A DNA stretch of 53,882 nucleotides from Armatimonadaceae bacterium (GCA_030446525.1 JAUJNC010000023.1:1-53882); one strand, 5' to 3'. Positions 9,715 through 19,831 are shown, counted from the stretch's first letter. Notes: generated by a model from the sequence alone, not told the origin. Translations and numbers: made by a program.

Positions 9715-11725
9715 TTACCGCTTTGCGCCGGCCGGGAGGGCTTCTTGAGGCGTCCGATCTCGTCGCGCAGGCTCGGCGGCGTGCTCGAAATCGAGGGCGC
9801 GGGCGGCCTGCTTCATCTCCTTCTCCATGTCCACGATGGCGATCATGAGGCTGGTCGAGCGGGAGGGTGTCCGGGGCCTTGTTCGAGGCGACCTTGTAGT
9901 AGCTCTTGGCCTCGGCGACCTTCTTGGCCTCCAGCACGTCGCGGACGGCCTTGACGACCGTCTGCGGGGTGATGTCGTGCTCCCGGTTGTAGGCGATCTG
10001 CTTCTCGCGGCGGCGGCTGGTCTCGTCGATGGCGCGCTGCATCGAGCCGGTGACGTTGTCGGCGTACATGACCACCTGCCCGCCGACGTTGCGCGCGGCG
10101 CGCGCCGATGGTCTGGATCAGCGACGTCTCGGAGCGCAGGAAGCCCTCCTTGTCGGCGTCGAGGATGGCCACCAGCGACACCTGGGCAGATCCAGGCCCT
10201 CGCGCAGGAGGTTGATGCCCACGACCACATCATAGACGCCCAGCCGCAGGTCGCGCAGAATCTCGGTCCGCTCCAGGGTGTGCACGTCCGAGTGCAGGTA
10301 CTGCACCTTGACGCCGATCTCCACCAGGTACTCGGTCAGGTCCTCGGCCATCTTTTTGGTGAGCGTCGTCACCAGCACGCGCTCGGCCTTGTCCGTGCGC
10401 TTTTTGATCTCGCCGATCAGGTCGTCGATCTGGCCCTTCGTCGGCCGGATCAGTATCTCCGGGTCGACCAGGCCGGTGGGGCGGATGATCTGCTCGACGA
10501 TCTGCTCGGAGTGCTGGCGCTCGAACGGGCCGGGCGTCGCCGAGATGAAGACGATCTGTTTGATCCGCTCCTCGAACTCCTCGAAGCGCAGGGGGCGGTT
10601 GTCCGCGGCCGAGGGCAGCCGGAACCCGTACTCGATCAGGGTGTCTTTGCGCCGCTTGTCGCCGGCGTACATGGCGTGCAGCTGCGGGATCGTCTGGTGC
10701 GACTCGTCCACGATCAGCAGGAAGTCGTCGGGGAAGTAGTCCAGCAGGGTGTTCGGCGGCGTGCCCGGCGCGCGGCCGTCCATCCAGCGCGAGTAGTTCT
10801 CGATGCCCGAGCAGAAGCCGATCTCGCGGATCATCTCCAGGTCGAAGCGCGTCCGCTGCTCGATGCGCTGCGCCTCCAGCAGCTTGCCCTGCGCCTTGAA
10901 CCACCGGGCCCGGTCCAGCATCTCCTGCTCGATGCCGGCGAGGATGCTGTCCATGCGCTCCGGGTCGGTGACGAAGTGGGAGGCGGGGTAGATGGTGATC
11001 TCGTCGCGCTGCTCGATCAGCTCGCCCGAAAGCGGATCGACGACCGTGATCTTCTCGACCTCGTCGCCCCAGAACTGGACGCGGATCACGATCTCCTCGT
11101 CCTTGGGCTGGATCTCCAGCACGTCGCCCTTGACGCGGAACGTGCCGCGGGTGAGGGCGACGTCATTTCGCGAGAACTGGATGTTGACCAGCCGGCGCAG
11201 GGTGTCGTCGCGGTCGTACTCCTGCCCGACGTGGAACCAGACCAGCTGGTTCTTGTACGCCTGCGGCGAGCCCAGGCCGTAGATGCACGATACCGACGCG
11301 ACGATGACCACGTCCCGCCGCTCCAGGACCGCCTGCGTGGCCGAGTGGCGCAGCCGGTCGATCTCGTCGTTGACGGACGAGTCCTTCTCGATATACGTGT
11401 CGGTCTGCGGGATGTAGGCCTCCGGCTGGTAGTAGTCGTAATACGACACGAAGTACTCGACGGCGTTGTTGGGGAAGAAGTCGCGGAACTCGGAGCACAG
11501 CTGCGCGGCCAGCGTCTTGTTGTGCGCGATCACGAGGGCCGGCCGCTGCACCCGCTCGATGACCGAGGCCGCCGTGTAGGTCTTGCCGGTACCCGTCGCC
11601 CCCAGCAGGGTCTGCACCCGCTGACCCTGGTTCAGCCCGTCCGCGAGCTTCTCGATCGCCTGTGGCTGGTCGCCCGCCGGCTTGAACTTGCTGACGATCT
11701 CGAACTTGCCGCTGCCCTTTGCCAT
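9715..11725 (-). CDS. uvrB: Excinuclease ABC subunit B, with four frame breaks
   Basis: UvrB is the DNA-damage verification helicase of nucleotide excision repair. The start [14 protein letters not shown] is preceded by GGAGG. The Walker A motif GATGTGKT is at residues 42-49, the beta-hairpin [11 protein letters not shown] follows, and motifs [21 protein letters not shown] and [10 protein letters not shown] are all present. Just after [10 protein letters not shown] one base is missing near 10185 (CCCAGG for CCCGAGG). The frame then gives [25 protein letters not shown], one base is extra near 10105, then [12 protein letters not shown]. Two more shifts near 9855 and 9780 reach a C-terminal UVR-like motif ([19 protein letters not shown]). 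Every break is repaired by one base, so error is more likely than decay. A possible SOS site lies upstream. Confidence 0.92.
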
Positions 11726-11793
11726 GATCTTCACGCCTCCCCAAACGAAACAAACGCGGCCCCGGAAACGCCTGCAAAAGCCCTCCGAAGCCG

Positions 11794-11815
11794 CGAACAA
11801 TTGTGCTATATTATA
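11794..11815 (-). promoter_or_regulatory. uvrB -10 box with possible LexA-type operator
   Basis: On the minus strand a TATAAT occupies 11815-11810. Just downstream the plus-strand sequence CGAACAATTGTGC (11794-11806) matches the Gram-positive/Actinobacterial style SOS box CGAAC-N4-GTTCG except in the right half. Position near the expected transcription start suits repression by LexA. No good -35 hexamer is visible. Inference. Confidence 0.4.
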
Positions 11816-11868
11816 CCGCGAAGAAGCGTTTTATGCTACGCCAGGCGGATGGTGAAGGGACGTGCACT

Positions 11869-12315
11869 TTATGTTTGCGGCGTGGTCCCCATGCCTGCAA
11901 CCGCATCCGCCGGGGTCATCACCGTCACCACGCTTGCGCCACGCTGCACCATCTCTGTGTCCCATGTCACCAGCGTCGCGCCGAACTCTGCGGCGACCGC
12001 AACATAGACCGCATCCGCTCCTCGCAGCCGATGGAGGGCAGCCAGTTGCGCCGCGCGGCGGGCCATGGTCACTTCCAGCGCGATCAGCTTGATACCCGGC
12101 AGTGTCTCTATAAGCGTACTCGCCTGTTCAACAAGAGCGGCATCGGCAGTAGTTCTCGCAATGGCGGCAACCGTCTCCGTCAGCACCAGCGCCGGACAGA
12201 AGATCGCTGGAGTCTGTTGCCTCAAGCTATCGAGGAATGCCAGACTGTCCGCATGGTGAAGTTCCATCTGCCTGGTGGCGGCTACGAAGACGCTGGCGTC
12301 GATCGTATAGCTCAC
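11869..12315 (-). CDS. PIN-domain ribonuclease toxin (VapC-like)
   Basis: A 148-residue PIN-domain protein, the usual size of VapC toxins that cut RNA with a Mg2+-dependent acidic site. The acidic residues are visible in order: Asp6 in TIDASVFV, Glu47 in LTETVAAI, Asp101 in RGADAVYVAVA and Asp119 in VTWDTEM. It overlaps the upstream small gene by four bases (ATGA, 12312-12315), the classic translational coupling of antitoxin then toxin. Intact; no frame break, unlike neighbouring genes. Specific RNA target unknown. Confidence 0.85.
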   Translation of the reverse strand: MSYTIDASVFVAATRQMELHHADSLAFLDSLRQQTPAIFCPALVLTETVAAIARTTADAALVEQASTLIETLPGIKLIALEVTMARRAAQLAALHRLRGADAVYVAVAAEFGATLVTWDTEMVQRGASVVTVMTPADAVAGMGTTPQT

Positions 12316-12593
12316 CGCCGCATCTCCGAAAGGATCTCCACCGCCGACTCATTTGTGGTGGACGCGTGGCTTATCTGCGCGACAAGCTGATTCCACTGTG
12401 CCCACCACTCGTCCGGCGACAGCGTCTTCTGGGGCGGCTCTGCCGCCTGCCCCGATCGCGTCTGCTCCGGGCGCAGTGTAAGCTCTTCGCCCTGCGCTTC
12501 AACGACGTAGCGGGTATGTGGCTTCGCCTCGCCCAGCACGTCCGGCGGCAGCGTGAGCGTGCCGTTTTCCTCGACTTCCAGTATCCGTGTCAT
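12312..12593 (-). CDS. AbrB-like antitoxin partner of the PIN toxin
   Basis: A 93-residue protein with an N-terminal swapped-hairpin-like segment (MTRILEVEENGTLTLPPDVL, then YVVEAQGEELTLRP), as in AbrB/MazE-type DNA-binding antitoxins, and a charged C-terminal tail (DEWWAQWNQLV...) that would wrap the toxin. GAGGAG lies five bases before the ATG, and a TATAAT is at 12616-12611 on the minus strand. It is likely to neutralise the PIN toxin and autoregulate the pair by binding near this promoter. Family assignment is by motif and gene order. Confidence 0.75.
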   Translation of the reverse strand: MTRILEVEENGTLTLPPDVLGEAKPHTRYVVEAQGEELTLRPEQTRSGQAAEPPQKTLSPDEWWAQWNQLVAQISHASTTNESAVEILSEMRR

Positions 12594-12694
12594 GGCGACT
12601 CCTCACCCACATTATACCGTTTGGTCCCGGCGGGGGCGTTCAGGCCGGCGGCGCCGGCGGCAGAACGGCGCCGTTCCCCGCCGCGCTCGCGGTC

Positions 12695-14691
12695 CTACCG
12701 TGATGCCTCCTGTTGCAGGGTACAGGCGACCGATTGTTCCAGCGTCATGGCCGCGCCCTCCGCCCGGCAGGCGGCGAACGCTTCCTCGCCGAGGGCGGCG
12801 AGGGCCCGGGACAGATCGCGCTCGCGCTCCGCGCGCTCGCCGGGCGGCAGCGGGGTGGCGAAAGATTCGCGCGTGCGCTCTGCCGCCCGCCATAAATGAA
12901 CCGCCTGCTGCGGGCGGCCCTGCGCAAGGGCGAGGGATGCGAGCCCTTCCAGGCGTGCCTGGCGAGCCCGCGCTTTTCGCCCGCCTGCTGGTGCAGCGCC
13001 AGGCTCTCGCCGTAGTAGGCGCGCGCCGCGGCGTAATCACCCGGGCCCGTGCCACATGCCCGAGATTGGTCAGGGACACCGCGACGCCCTGTTTATCGGA
13101 AATCTCCCGCCCGAGCGCCAGGCTCTCTTCGCAGTACGCGCGGGCCGACACAAGGTCGCCTGCGCGCGCGGCCACGGACCCCAGGTTGGCCAGCGAATTC
13201 ACGATGCCGTGCTTGTGCCCAGCGCGCGGCGGAGCGCCAGGCTCTGCTCGTAAAGCGCCCGCGCCCCGGCGTAGTCGCCCTGGTCCTGGATGGCCAGCCC
13301 CAGATTGTTGAGGACGTTCGCCATCCCTTCCGTGTCGCCGAGCTCCCGGCGCAGGGCCAGGCACTCCCGGTAATAGGCGTCGGAGGCGGCGAAGTCCCCG
13401 CCCGGCTCGAAGCGGCGCCCCAGGCGCTGGAGCATCCGGGCGGGGGTGAGCGTCTGGGCCCAGGCGGCGGCCAGGCTCGAGGGCCAGCGGGATGCCCTCG
13501 AGCTTCTGGCACAGCGCGGCCACCAGGGCGGCGTTGCGCGCGGTGATCTGGAAGTCGGGCCGCGCGGCCTGGGCGCGGTTGACGAAGAGCCTGGACGCTG
13601 GGGAACTCCAGCAGCCGTTGGGGCGTGCCCGGGTACGTCGGGGTGGGCAGGGGCAGCAGGGGAACTCGCGCTCGCCCTCCAGGAGCAGCCGCTGGCGCGA
13701 GGTGACGAGGCACGTCAGCGCCGGCACGCGGAGGAGCAGGGTTCGCACGAACGAGGCCGCCTCATCGATAAGGTGCTCGAGGTTGTCCAGCACGAGGAGC
13801 CCGGCGGCCGCGTATCCACGATCGTCTTGTGCAGCGCAAGAACGATCTGTTCCACGGAGTCTTCATCCCCCGAGCCGGGCGAGGTCTCGCCGGGGAGGCG
13901 CAGCGCGTCCGCCACGCGCCGCGCGATCAGCCGCGCGTCGGTCAGGTCCGCCAGGGAGACAAACCAGACCGGCCGGGGGGACGTTCGGGCGAGTCGATCG
14001 GCCACCTCGACGGCCAGGCGTATCTTGCCCGCCCCGCCGGGCCCGGTGAGGGTGACGAGCCGCGCCGCGCCCGAGCCCAGCATCTGGCCGAGCGCGGCGA
14101 TCTCGTCCTCGCGCCCGAAGAAGCGGGTGACTGCAGGGGCAGGCGCGGGGATGGCCGGTCCGGGCCGGTGCTCACGGGCAGGGGTGGGGGAGGCCGATCG
14201 TCGCTGCCCCGCACCCGCGTGGCCGCCGGCGCGGCGGCGCGCGGCGCCGCCGGACCGCAGCCGGCGCCGTGTACGGGCGTCACCGTCCGGCTGCCGTCCC
14301 GCACCTGCTCGGCCAGGGCGCGCACCGCGGCGGAAGGCGCCTCACCCAGCTCGTCCCGGAGCACGCGCTCCAGCTCCTGGTACTCGCGGGCGGCGGCGGC
14401 AGGTTGGCCGGCCCGGGCGAGCAGGCGTATGAGGTCGGCGTGCGTCTCCTCGCGCAGCGGGTCGGCGGCCACGGCGCGGCGGGCATAGTCCAGGGCGCCC
14501 CCGGCATCGAGGTCGGCGTCCGGCCACAGCAGGTCGGTCAGCACCTCACGCGGGTGGCTGCGCTGATGATGGTAGGCCAGGTAGGCCAGCAACGCCCCCA
14601 CCTTCTGCGTGCGGAACCGTGTGACGACCCGCGCGCCCTGTTCCGCGCTCAGACCGCCCAACAAACCAATACGCCATAGTGCGTCCATCAT
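12695..14691 (-). CDS. AfsR/SARP-like regulator: BTAD domain, ATPase and TPR repeats, heavily frameshifted
   Basis: The locus encodes one large regulator in pieces. N-terminal residues read LWRIGLLGGL...RTQKVGALLAYLAYH...REVLTDLLWPD, then a bacterial transcriptional activator (BTAD) helix array with ADLIRLLARAGQPAAAAREYQEL. After a shift near 14085 comes an NTPase Walker A-like VTLTGPGGAGKIRLA, then VWFVSLADLTD, and after another shift LDNLEHLIDEAASFV and LVTSRQRLL. C-terminal TPR units follow (YYRECLALRRELGD, YEQSLALRRALG, YCEESLALGREISDKQG). In the repaired frame the end reads EAFAACRAEGAAMTLEQSV with a stop at 12695. At least five shifts are needed. Such proteins are ATP-dependent signal integrators in the cytoplasm. 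Ligand and target genes are unknown. It diverges from the HigBA-like pair. Confidence 0.75.
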
Positions 14692-14826
14692 GCGCTTTGC
14701 TCGCAGTAGCCAAAACTCGGCCAGGGGCAGTCAGGAACTACGCTCGTGGGATGAGGTATGATACCCTGACAGCGCGTGAACGGCAAGTAGACATCGGTCG
14801 GAATAAGCCGTAGGCCTTTCGCCAAT

Positions 14827-14856
14827 TTGACAAAGGCTCCCACTGTGTGGGATACT
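14827..14856 (+). promoter_or_regulatory. Promoter and palindromic operator of the HigBA-like pair
   Basis: TTGACA (14827-14832) and GATACT (14851-14856) are 18 bp apart. Between them is the palindrome CCCAC-TGT-GTGGG (14839-14851), well placed for repression by the XRE antitoxin. The toxin ATG at 14872 is only about 15 nt downstream. Confidence 0.6.
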
Positions 14857-14871
14857 TCGGTGACAACGGTG

Positions 14872-15138
14872 ATGGAGATCAGCTTTCTGGAGACCAGGGC
14901 GTTCACGCAGGCGCTTCCCGGCTTCTTCGAGGATGACGATGCGTACCGTCTTTTTCAGGAGTCGCTGCTGGCCAACCCGGATCGTGGTGACGTGATGCCC
15001 GGATGCGGTGGCCTGCGCAAAGTCCGCGTCTATGACAAAGACCGCGCCGATGATTTGACTCCGGACCAGCGCCGGACATTGACTGCGGCAGTGGCCCGGT
15101 TCCGCGAGGAGATCGGCAGGGTCGGGCCGTATCGCTAA
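14872..15138 (+). CDS. HigB/RelE-like toxin with an internal in-frame deletion
   Basis: From the ATG at 14872 the protein reads MEISFLETRAFTQALPGFF...YRLFQESLLANPDRGDVMPGCGGLRKVR, a clear HigB/RelE-superfamily start, and ends VYDKDRADDLTPDQRRTLTAAV, a clear family end. In the intact family about 30 residues lie between GGLRKVR and VYDKD: the central strands with the RNA-contacting basic residues (typically KRGGxRVIYY). Here they are absent and the join is in frame, so this is a deletion of about 90 bp rather than a one-base error. The product is probably inactive as an mRNA interferase. It is followed 22 bp later by its antitoxin gene. Confidence 0.75.
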   Translation: MEISFLETRAFTQALPGFFEDDDAYRLFQESLLANPDRGDVMPGCGGLRKVRVYDKDRADDLTPDQRRTLTAAVARFREEIGRVGPYR

Positions 15139-15160
15139 TGGCGAACGTAAGGGAACCACT

Positions 15161-15556
15161 ATGAGAAAAGACGCACAAAACCAGGCAACAGCGCAAGCAG
15201 GTGGCCTCAGCGATTTTTTTGACGAGATCATGGAGGGTTTGGCTGAGGGGGTGGCGTATGCGCGGGCAGAGATCGACCTCAAAGTGACGAGGATACCCGT
15301 TCCCGAACCGCCCCCGGTTTACGACGGTGACCGCATTCGAAGCCTTCGGGCGCGTTTGGGGATGAGCCAGCCGTTCTTTTCCCGGCTTCTCAACGTTTCT
15401 CTGAAGACGGTGCAAAGCTGGGAGCAGGGGGTTCGCATTCCCGGTCAGTCGGCAGCACGGCTTTTGCAGATCATCGAAGATCCGCAACTCTTGGCGGGCC
15501 TATCAACGAGAAACAACGAAGTCGGGCCCGGCACCCGCACAAAGCAACACACGTGA
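15161..15556 (+). CDS. XRE-family HTH antitoxin (HigA/NadS-like)
   Basis: A 131-residue protein with an N-terminal segment that contacts toxin in relatives (SDFFDEIMEGLAEGVAYARAE) and a C-terminal helix-turn-helix: IRSLRARLGMSQPFFSRLLN then VSLKTVQSWEQGVRIPGQSA. This layout matches NadS/HigA-type antitoxins in which the toxin gene comes first. It would bind the palindrome in the promoter at 14827-14856. The frame is intact although the toxin in front of it is truncated internally. It converges with the DUF4015 gene. Confidence 0.85.
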   Translation: MRKDAQNQATAQAGGLSDFFDEIMEGLAEGVAYARAEIDLKVTRIPVPEPPPVYDGDRIRSLRARLGMSQPFFSRLLNVSLKTVQSWEQGVRIPGQSAARLLQIIEDPQLLAGLSTRNNEVGPGTRTKQHT

Positions 15557-15572
15557 TGTACAGGGCGGTGCG

Positions 15573-16833
15573 TTACGGCGCTGGGGGGGCGGCCTCTTTT
15601 GCACGCGCCTCGGCCTTGGGCGCGTTTTTTTTGTTTTTCGGCTTGGGCGGGTACAGGGCGGCGGATGAGTAGCGGTTGCTGGCGTTCCACAGCAGGTACT
15701 CCGGGATGCCGTTGTCCTGGGCCGCCTGGATCTGGGCGCACCTGCTTGGGGCCGTAACGGACGCCGCCGAGAGAAAAGTCCTGCAGCCACGGGCGGATCT
15801 TGCACGTGGAACCTTTGACACGCTTGTTCCCGTCCTTCAAGGCGCGGGCGACGGTGCGGTAGGGCGAGGCGTTCGGGTGGGGGATGCCGTACTCGCCGCG
15901 GGCGTAGTGCGACGGGTAGACCATGGGGCAGATGTAATCGAGGTGCGGCGTCATCAGGGCGAGCTTCTGGCCGATGCCCATGTCGTAGTCGGGCGCGGCC
16001 GACGTGGTAAGCCCGAACACGTCGGCGGACACGGCCACGCCGTGGGGCCGCAGCTTTTCGCGGGCGTAGCGCAGGAAGTCGGCGATGACCCGCGCTTCGG
16101 ACCGCGCGTCGCCCCTGGCTTTGGCGGGCATCCGCATGGGCCGCGACCGTCCCTCCGACGGGAAGCGGACGTAGTCCCACTGGATCTCGCCGAAGCCGCG
16201 TCTGGCCGCATCGATGGCCAGGTCCACGTTGTAGTCCCAGTTCGTTTTGTTGTACGGGTCCAGCCATGTGTGGCCGGCGCGGTCGCGCCACGGTCCGCCG
16301 CCCGGCCGCTGGATCGCCAGGTCGGGGCGCTTCCGGGGCACGATCTTGTCGCGGAAGCAGGTGATGCGGGCGATCGGGAAGATGCCGCGCGCTTTGAGCT
16401 GGGCGAGCTTCTCGTCGATGCCCGGCACGAAGTCCCGGCTCGCCCCGACCTGGCGGGCCAGGGGGATGTCGGTGTCGTAGGAGATCATGCCGTCTTCCTT
16501 GACGTCGATGACCATGGCGTTGAGCTCCGTCTTGTCGACCAGGGTCACCAGCTGCTTCCAGCGGTCGTCCTGCCCCGCGGACCAGCCGCTGACGTAAAGG
16601 CCGCGGACGGGCGCGGATCTCTCGGCGGGCGCGGCTTTGTCAGAGGCGGCTTTAGCGCCGCCGCCCGGCGGCCCGGCCGGAGGAGCGGCATCTTCCGCGG
16701 CGGGCGTGACGGGCGGCGCGGCCGCCGGCTTGGCGGGGGTCGTGGTGGGGGACGTCGCGCAGCCCCCGAGGAGGAGCGCGAGCAGCGCCCCCACGGCGAA
16801 GGCGCCGGTCGCCCCTGTCTTCCGGCGGAACAT
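15573..16833 (-). CDS. Putative glycoside hydrolase (DUF4015-like) lipoprotein, one frame break
   Basis: From ATG 16833 the N-terminus is a lipoprotein signal (FAVGALLALLLGGCATSP, lipobox LGGC), then a long Ala/Pro-rich linker. The catalytic-like domain begins VRGLYVSGWSAG and contains MVIDVKEDGMISYDTD, ITCFRDKIV, WLDPYNKTNWDYNVDLA, FGEIQWDYVRFPSEG and DYICPMVYPSHYA, all hallmarks of the DUF4015 putative glycosyl hydrolase family with a TIM-barrel fold. Near 15745 the frame breaks. The correct continuation is IQAAQDNGIPEYLLWNASNRYSS and a Lys/Ala-rich tail ending at 15573. It is probably outer-membrane or periplasmic and acts on an unknown polysaccharide. Confidence 0.8.
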
Positions 16834-16896
16834 ACGTCCTGCTTCTACCGCATCTACATTGCTATGCAAACCTGTCACCTCCGGCAAGAGACGGAA

Positions 16897-17396
16897 TCAC
16901 GGCGGCGCGGGAAGCGCGCCCGCCAGACGCGCCCCCCAGATCAAGACGAATGAGACCACCCCCGCCCAGCAAGCGGCGCGGAAGAGCGGGGGCCGCAGCG
17001 TCGTCCCGGCGCCGCCCCCGAGCGCGCGCCCCAGACCGGAGAGCGGGGGCGGCCGCCCGTTATCGCGCGGCCCAGACCGGTGAGCGTTAGCCCGATCAGT
17101 GTCGCGAAAACCAGCGGTCCCATCGGATTATAGGCGAGCGCATCCGCCCACCGCCCGTGCGCGCAGAAAACGACCGACCGTGTGATGCCGCAGCCGGGGC
17201 AGGGCAGGCCGGTCAGCCGGCGGAAGCCGCACAGGGACGGCAGCCCGGCAAGCGACGCCCCCCGCGGCGGCGGCAGCGCGAGCGCGAGGGCCAGCAGGGG
17301 CGGGGCCGCCCCGACCCGCCGGACCCACGCGCCCGGCGCCCCGCGCCGGAAAACGCTACGCCAGGGCGCGCGCGCGGGCGGCATTCCAGACGTCAT
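16897..17396 (-). CDS. DUF2752 membrane protein, likely one frame break
   Basis: Contains the DUF2752 signature CGFRRLTGLPCPGCGITRS, with Cys pairs that may bind metal or form disulfides, followed by a transmembrane segment GPLVFATLIGLTLTGLG. As written, the frame after about 17050 becomes Arg-rich and ends at 16941. Shifting by one base restores a second membrane helix (WAGVVSFVLIWGARLAGAL) and a stop at 16897, so I use that end. The start may lie slightly downstream because the first codons overlap the DUF4234 gene. The function of the family is unknown. Confidence 0.7.
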
Positions 17397-17796
17397 TCAG
17401 GTGCCCCTGCTCGATCGCCGGGACCAGCAGGCCCAGCCCGTACACCGGACCCGCCCCCAGTATGTTGAGCGCCAGGTACAGCAGCGCGTTGTTGGTCGGC
17501 GCGATGCCGACGCGCTCCTGCATCCGGGCGATCTTTTCGGCGATCTTCCAGTCCCAGTAGAACAGGTACAGGCCGCAGGTCAGAACGGACAGCACCAGCT
17601 CGAGAGCGGGCGACGTGTCCGGCTCGCCCAGGAAATCCTGCACCTCGCCGGACACCTTATACACCCACCAGTAGTAGTAGATCCCGCACGTCAGGATGCT
17701 GAACAGCACCACCAGCCCCGGCTCCCGTCGCTCCCCGATACGCATTGCGCCCTCCCCGGGCGCTCCCCTGTCCGGCGGCGCCCAGGAATCGGACAC
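17356..17796 (-). CDS. DUF4234-like membrane protein
   Basis: A 146-residue protein with two similar half-repeats, each with a hydrophobic LTCGIYYYWWVYKV or LTCGLYLFYWDWKIAEKI segment. This repeated LTCGxYxxYW pattern is the hallmark of DUF4234. The likely start is the internal Met before RIGERREPGL or the one at 17796. It ends overlapping the DUF2752 gene, suggesting a two-gene membrane-protein operon. Role unknown. Confidence 0.75.
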   Translation of the reverse strand: MSDSWAPPDRGAPGEGAMRIGERREPGLVVLFSILTCGIYYYWWVYKVSGEVQDFLGEPDTSPALELVLSVLTCGLYLFYWDWKIAEKIARMQERVGIAPTNNALLYLALNILGAGPVYGLGLLVPAIEQGHLNDVWNAARARALA

Positions 17797-17878
17797 GCGC
17801 GGGCGGTGCAGGTTGCAGGCCCACCCCCTTGCCCGTGCCGCCCCCTCTCCTTGTCGGGTGAGGGGGCCGGGGCAAAGG

Positions 17879-19797
17879 TCACTTCACCTTGCTGCCGGCG
17901 GCGACGGGTTTCTCGGGCGCGAGCAGGATGGCGCGCCCGGCCTCGTCGGTAGCGGCCAACAGCATGCCCTGCGACTCTACGCCGCGGATCGTGGCGGGCT
18001 GCAGGTTCGCCACGACGACGATCTGCCTGCCCGGCAGGTCCTCGGGCCCGTAGCTTTCGGCGATGCCCGCCACCAGCTGGCGCTCGTCGCCCGGGCCGAC
18101 GCGTATCTGGAGGCGCAGCAGCTTCTTCGCCCCCTCGATCCGCTCGGCCGACAGGATCTCGGCCACACGGAGCTGCACGCGCGCAAACTCGTCGATCGTG
18201 ATGGCTTCCCCCGCCGGGGCGGGGGAGGCGGGCTCGTTCATGGGTCGCTTTTCCGGTTTGGGTGCGGCGGCCGCGGGGCCGCGGGTGTCGATGCGCGGGA
18301 AGATGGGCGCGGGCGTTCCGGTCGGCGTGCCCGGCGCGAGCCCCCCCCAGCGCGTGGCATGGGCCCAGGAGCCTTCCAGGGCGATGTCCCCGGTGCCGAG
18401 CTGGCGCCCCATCTCGGCCGCGGCGGACGGCATGGCCGGCGCGACCAGCACGGCGGCGAGCCGCGTCGCCTCCAGGGCGTTGTACAGGGCGTCGTCCACC
18501 GCCGCGTCGTCGCCCGCTTTCGCCAGCGACCAAGGCGCTTTTTCGTCGAGGAACTTGTTCACGGCGCCGACGAGCTGCCAGGTCGCGGCCAGCGCCGCGC
18601 CCCATTCGAAGTGCTGCAGGGCGCTCTCATAGGCCCGGACCGCGTCGGCGGCGGCCTGCCGCAGACCGGCGTCGTGCGCGCGCGGGGCGGGGACGGTCCC
18701 CCGGAAGTACTTGGCGCGCAGCACCCGGTTCAGCACGTTGCCCAGGTCGTTGGCGAGATCGGCGTTGTAGCGCGTGACCAGGATGTCGGTCGAGAACTCG
18801 GCGTCCGCGGCGAACTGGATGTCGCGCAGCAGGTAGTAGCGCAGCGCGTCCACGCAGATCGGGGTCGCCGCCCCCGAGCGCTCCTGGAGCATCGCGACCA
18901 CCTCCTGCGGCGCGGGGATGTTCCCCTTGGACTTCGCCCCCTTCTCGCCGCCGACCAGCCACCAGCCGTGCCCGACCACGTGCCGGGGAAGGGGGAGGCC
19001 CAGCGCCAGGAGCATCGCGGGCCAGAGGGTGGCGTGGAAGCGCGTATAGATCTCTTTGCCCATCAGGTGGACGTCGGCGGGCCACAGGGTGCGCCAATCC
19101 GGGTTGTCCGGCCAGCCGCTTTCGGTCAGGTAGTTGACCAGCGCGTCGAACCAGACATAGATGACCCGGTGCGGCTCGCCGGGGACCTCGATGCCCCAGC
19201 CGGCGCTTTTCCGCGAGATGGCGACATCGCGCAGGCCCTGGTCGATGAACGACAGCACCTCGTTGCGGCGCGTGTCGGGGAGGAGGGACTCGGGGCGCCC
19301 GCGGATGTGCTCCCGGAGCCGGTCGGCGTAGGCCGACAAACGGAAATAATGGACCTCTTCCTGCACGCGCTCGACCTGCGCGCCGGTCTCGAGGACGCGC
19401 CCGTTCTCGTCGACCTCGGAGTCGCGATAGAACGTCTCGTCGGGGACCGAGTACCAGCCCTCGTACACGCCCAGGTATATGTCGCCCGAGGCGCGAAGGC
19501 GCTGGAAGATCTCCTGGACCACTAGCGGCAGTCCAGGAACCGCCACGTTTCCACGAACCGCTGCGAGACCTCGTCCACGAAGGCCTGCGGCGACTTGCCC
19601 GCCCTGGCGGCGGCGTCGGCGACCTTCTGGGCGTGCTCGTCGGTCCCGGTGAGGAAGTACGGGTTGTCGCCGCGCAGCCGCCGGTAGCGCGCGGTGGCGT
19701 CGGCCAGCAGCGTGGTCGTGGCCGAGCCGACATGCGGCGCGGCGTTGACGTAATAGATGGGCGTCGTTATGTAGTAACGTTTGGGAGCGTCGGGCAT
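17879..19797 (-). CDS. metG: Methionyl-tRNA synthetase, one frame break with a small deletion
   Basis: Charges tRNA-Met. The N-terminus reads KRYYITTPIYYVNAAPHVGSA (HVGS in the HIGH position) and FLTGTDEHAQKVADAA. The frame stops after FVETWRFLDC near 19530 and resumes as VVQEIFQRLRASGDIYLGVYEGWYSV. About 15 residues normally found here (the YDDFIRTT region) are missing, so this is more than a one-base error. The catalytic domain continues with WDALxxY-type (VWFDALVNYLT) and WPADVHLMGKEI. The KMSKS position reads KGAKSKG. The C-terminus has a tRNA-binding EMAP-like domain (ARVQLRVAEILSAERI...). A leaderless-type promoter lies just upstream. Confidence 0.9.
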
Positions 19798-19803
19798 GTA
19801 ACT

Positions 19804-19831
19804 AGTATCGCCAGCGCGCAGGGCGTGTTAA
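19804..19831 (-). promoter_or_regulatory. metG promoter, leaderless type
   Basis: On the minus strand TTAACA (19831-19826) and GATACT (19809-19804) are 16 bp apart. The -10 box ends only 6 nt before the metG ATG at 19797, so the transcript would start at or next to the start codon. Confidence 0.5.

Noticed and set aside
9827..12007. 726-codon plus-strand open frame opposite uvrB
   Set aside because: Antisense shadow of uvrB, low-complexity Val/Asp/Gln-rich composition.
14731..15282. Long minus-strand open frames opposite the HigBA-like pair
   Set aside because: No motif; the plus strand has promoter, operator and recognisable toxin-antitoxin proteins.
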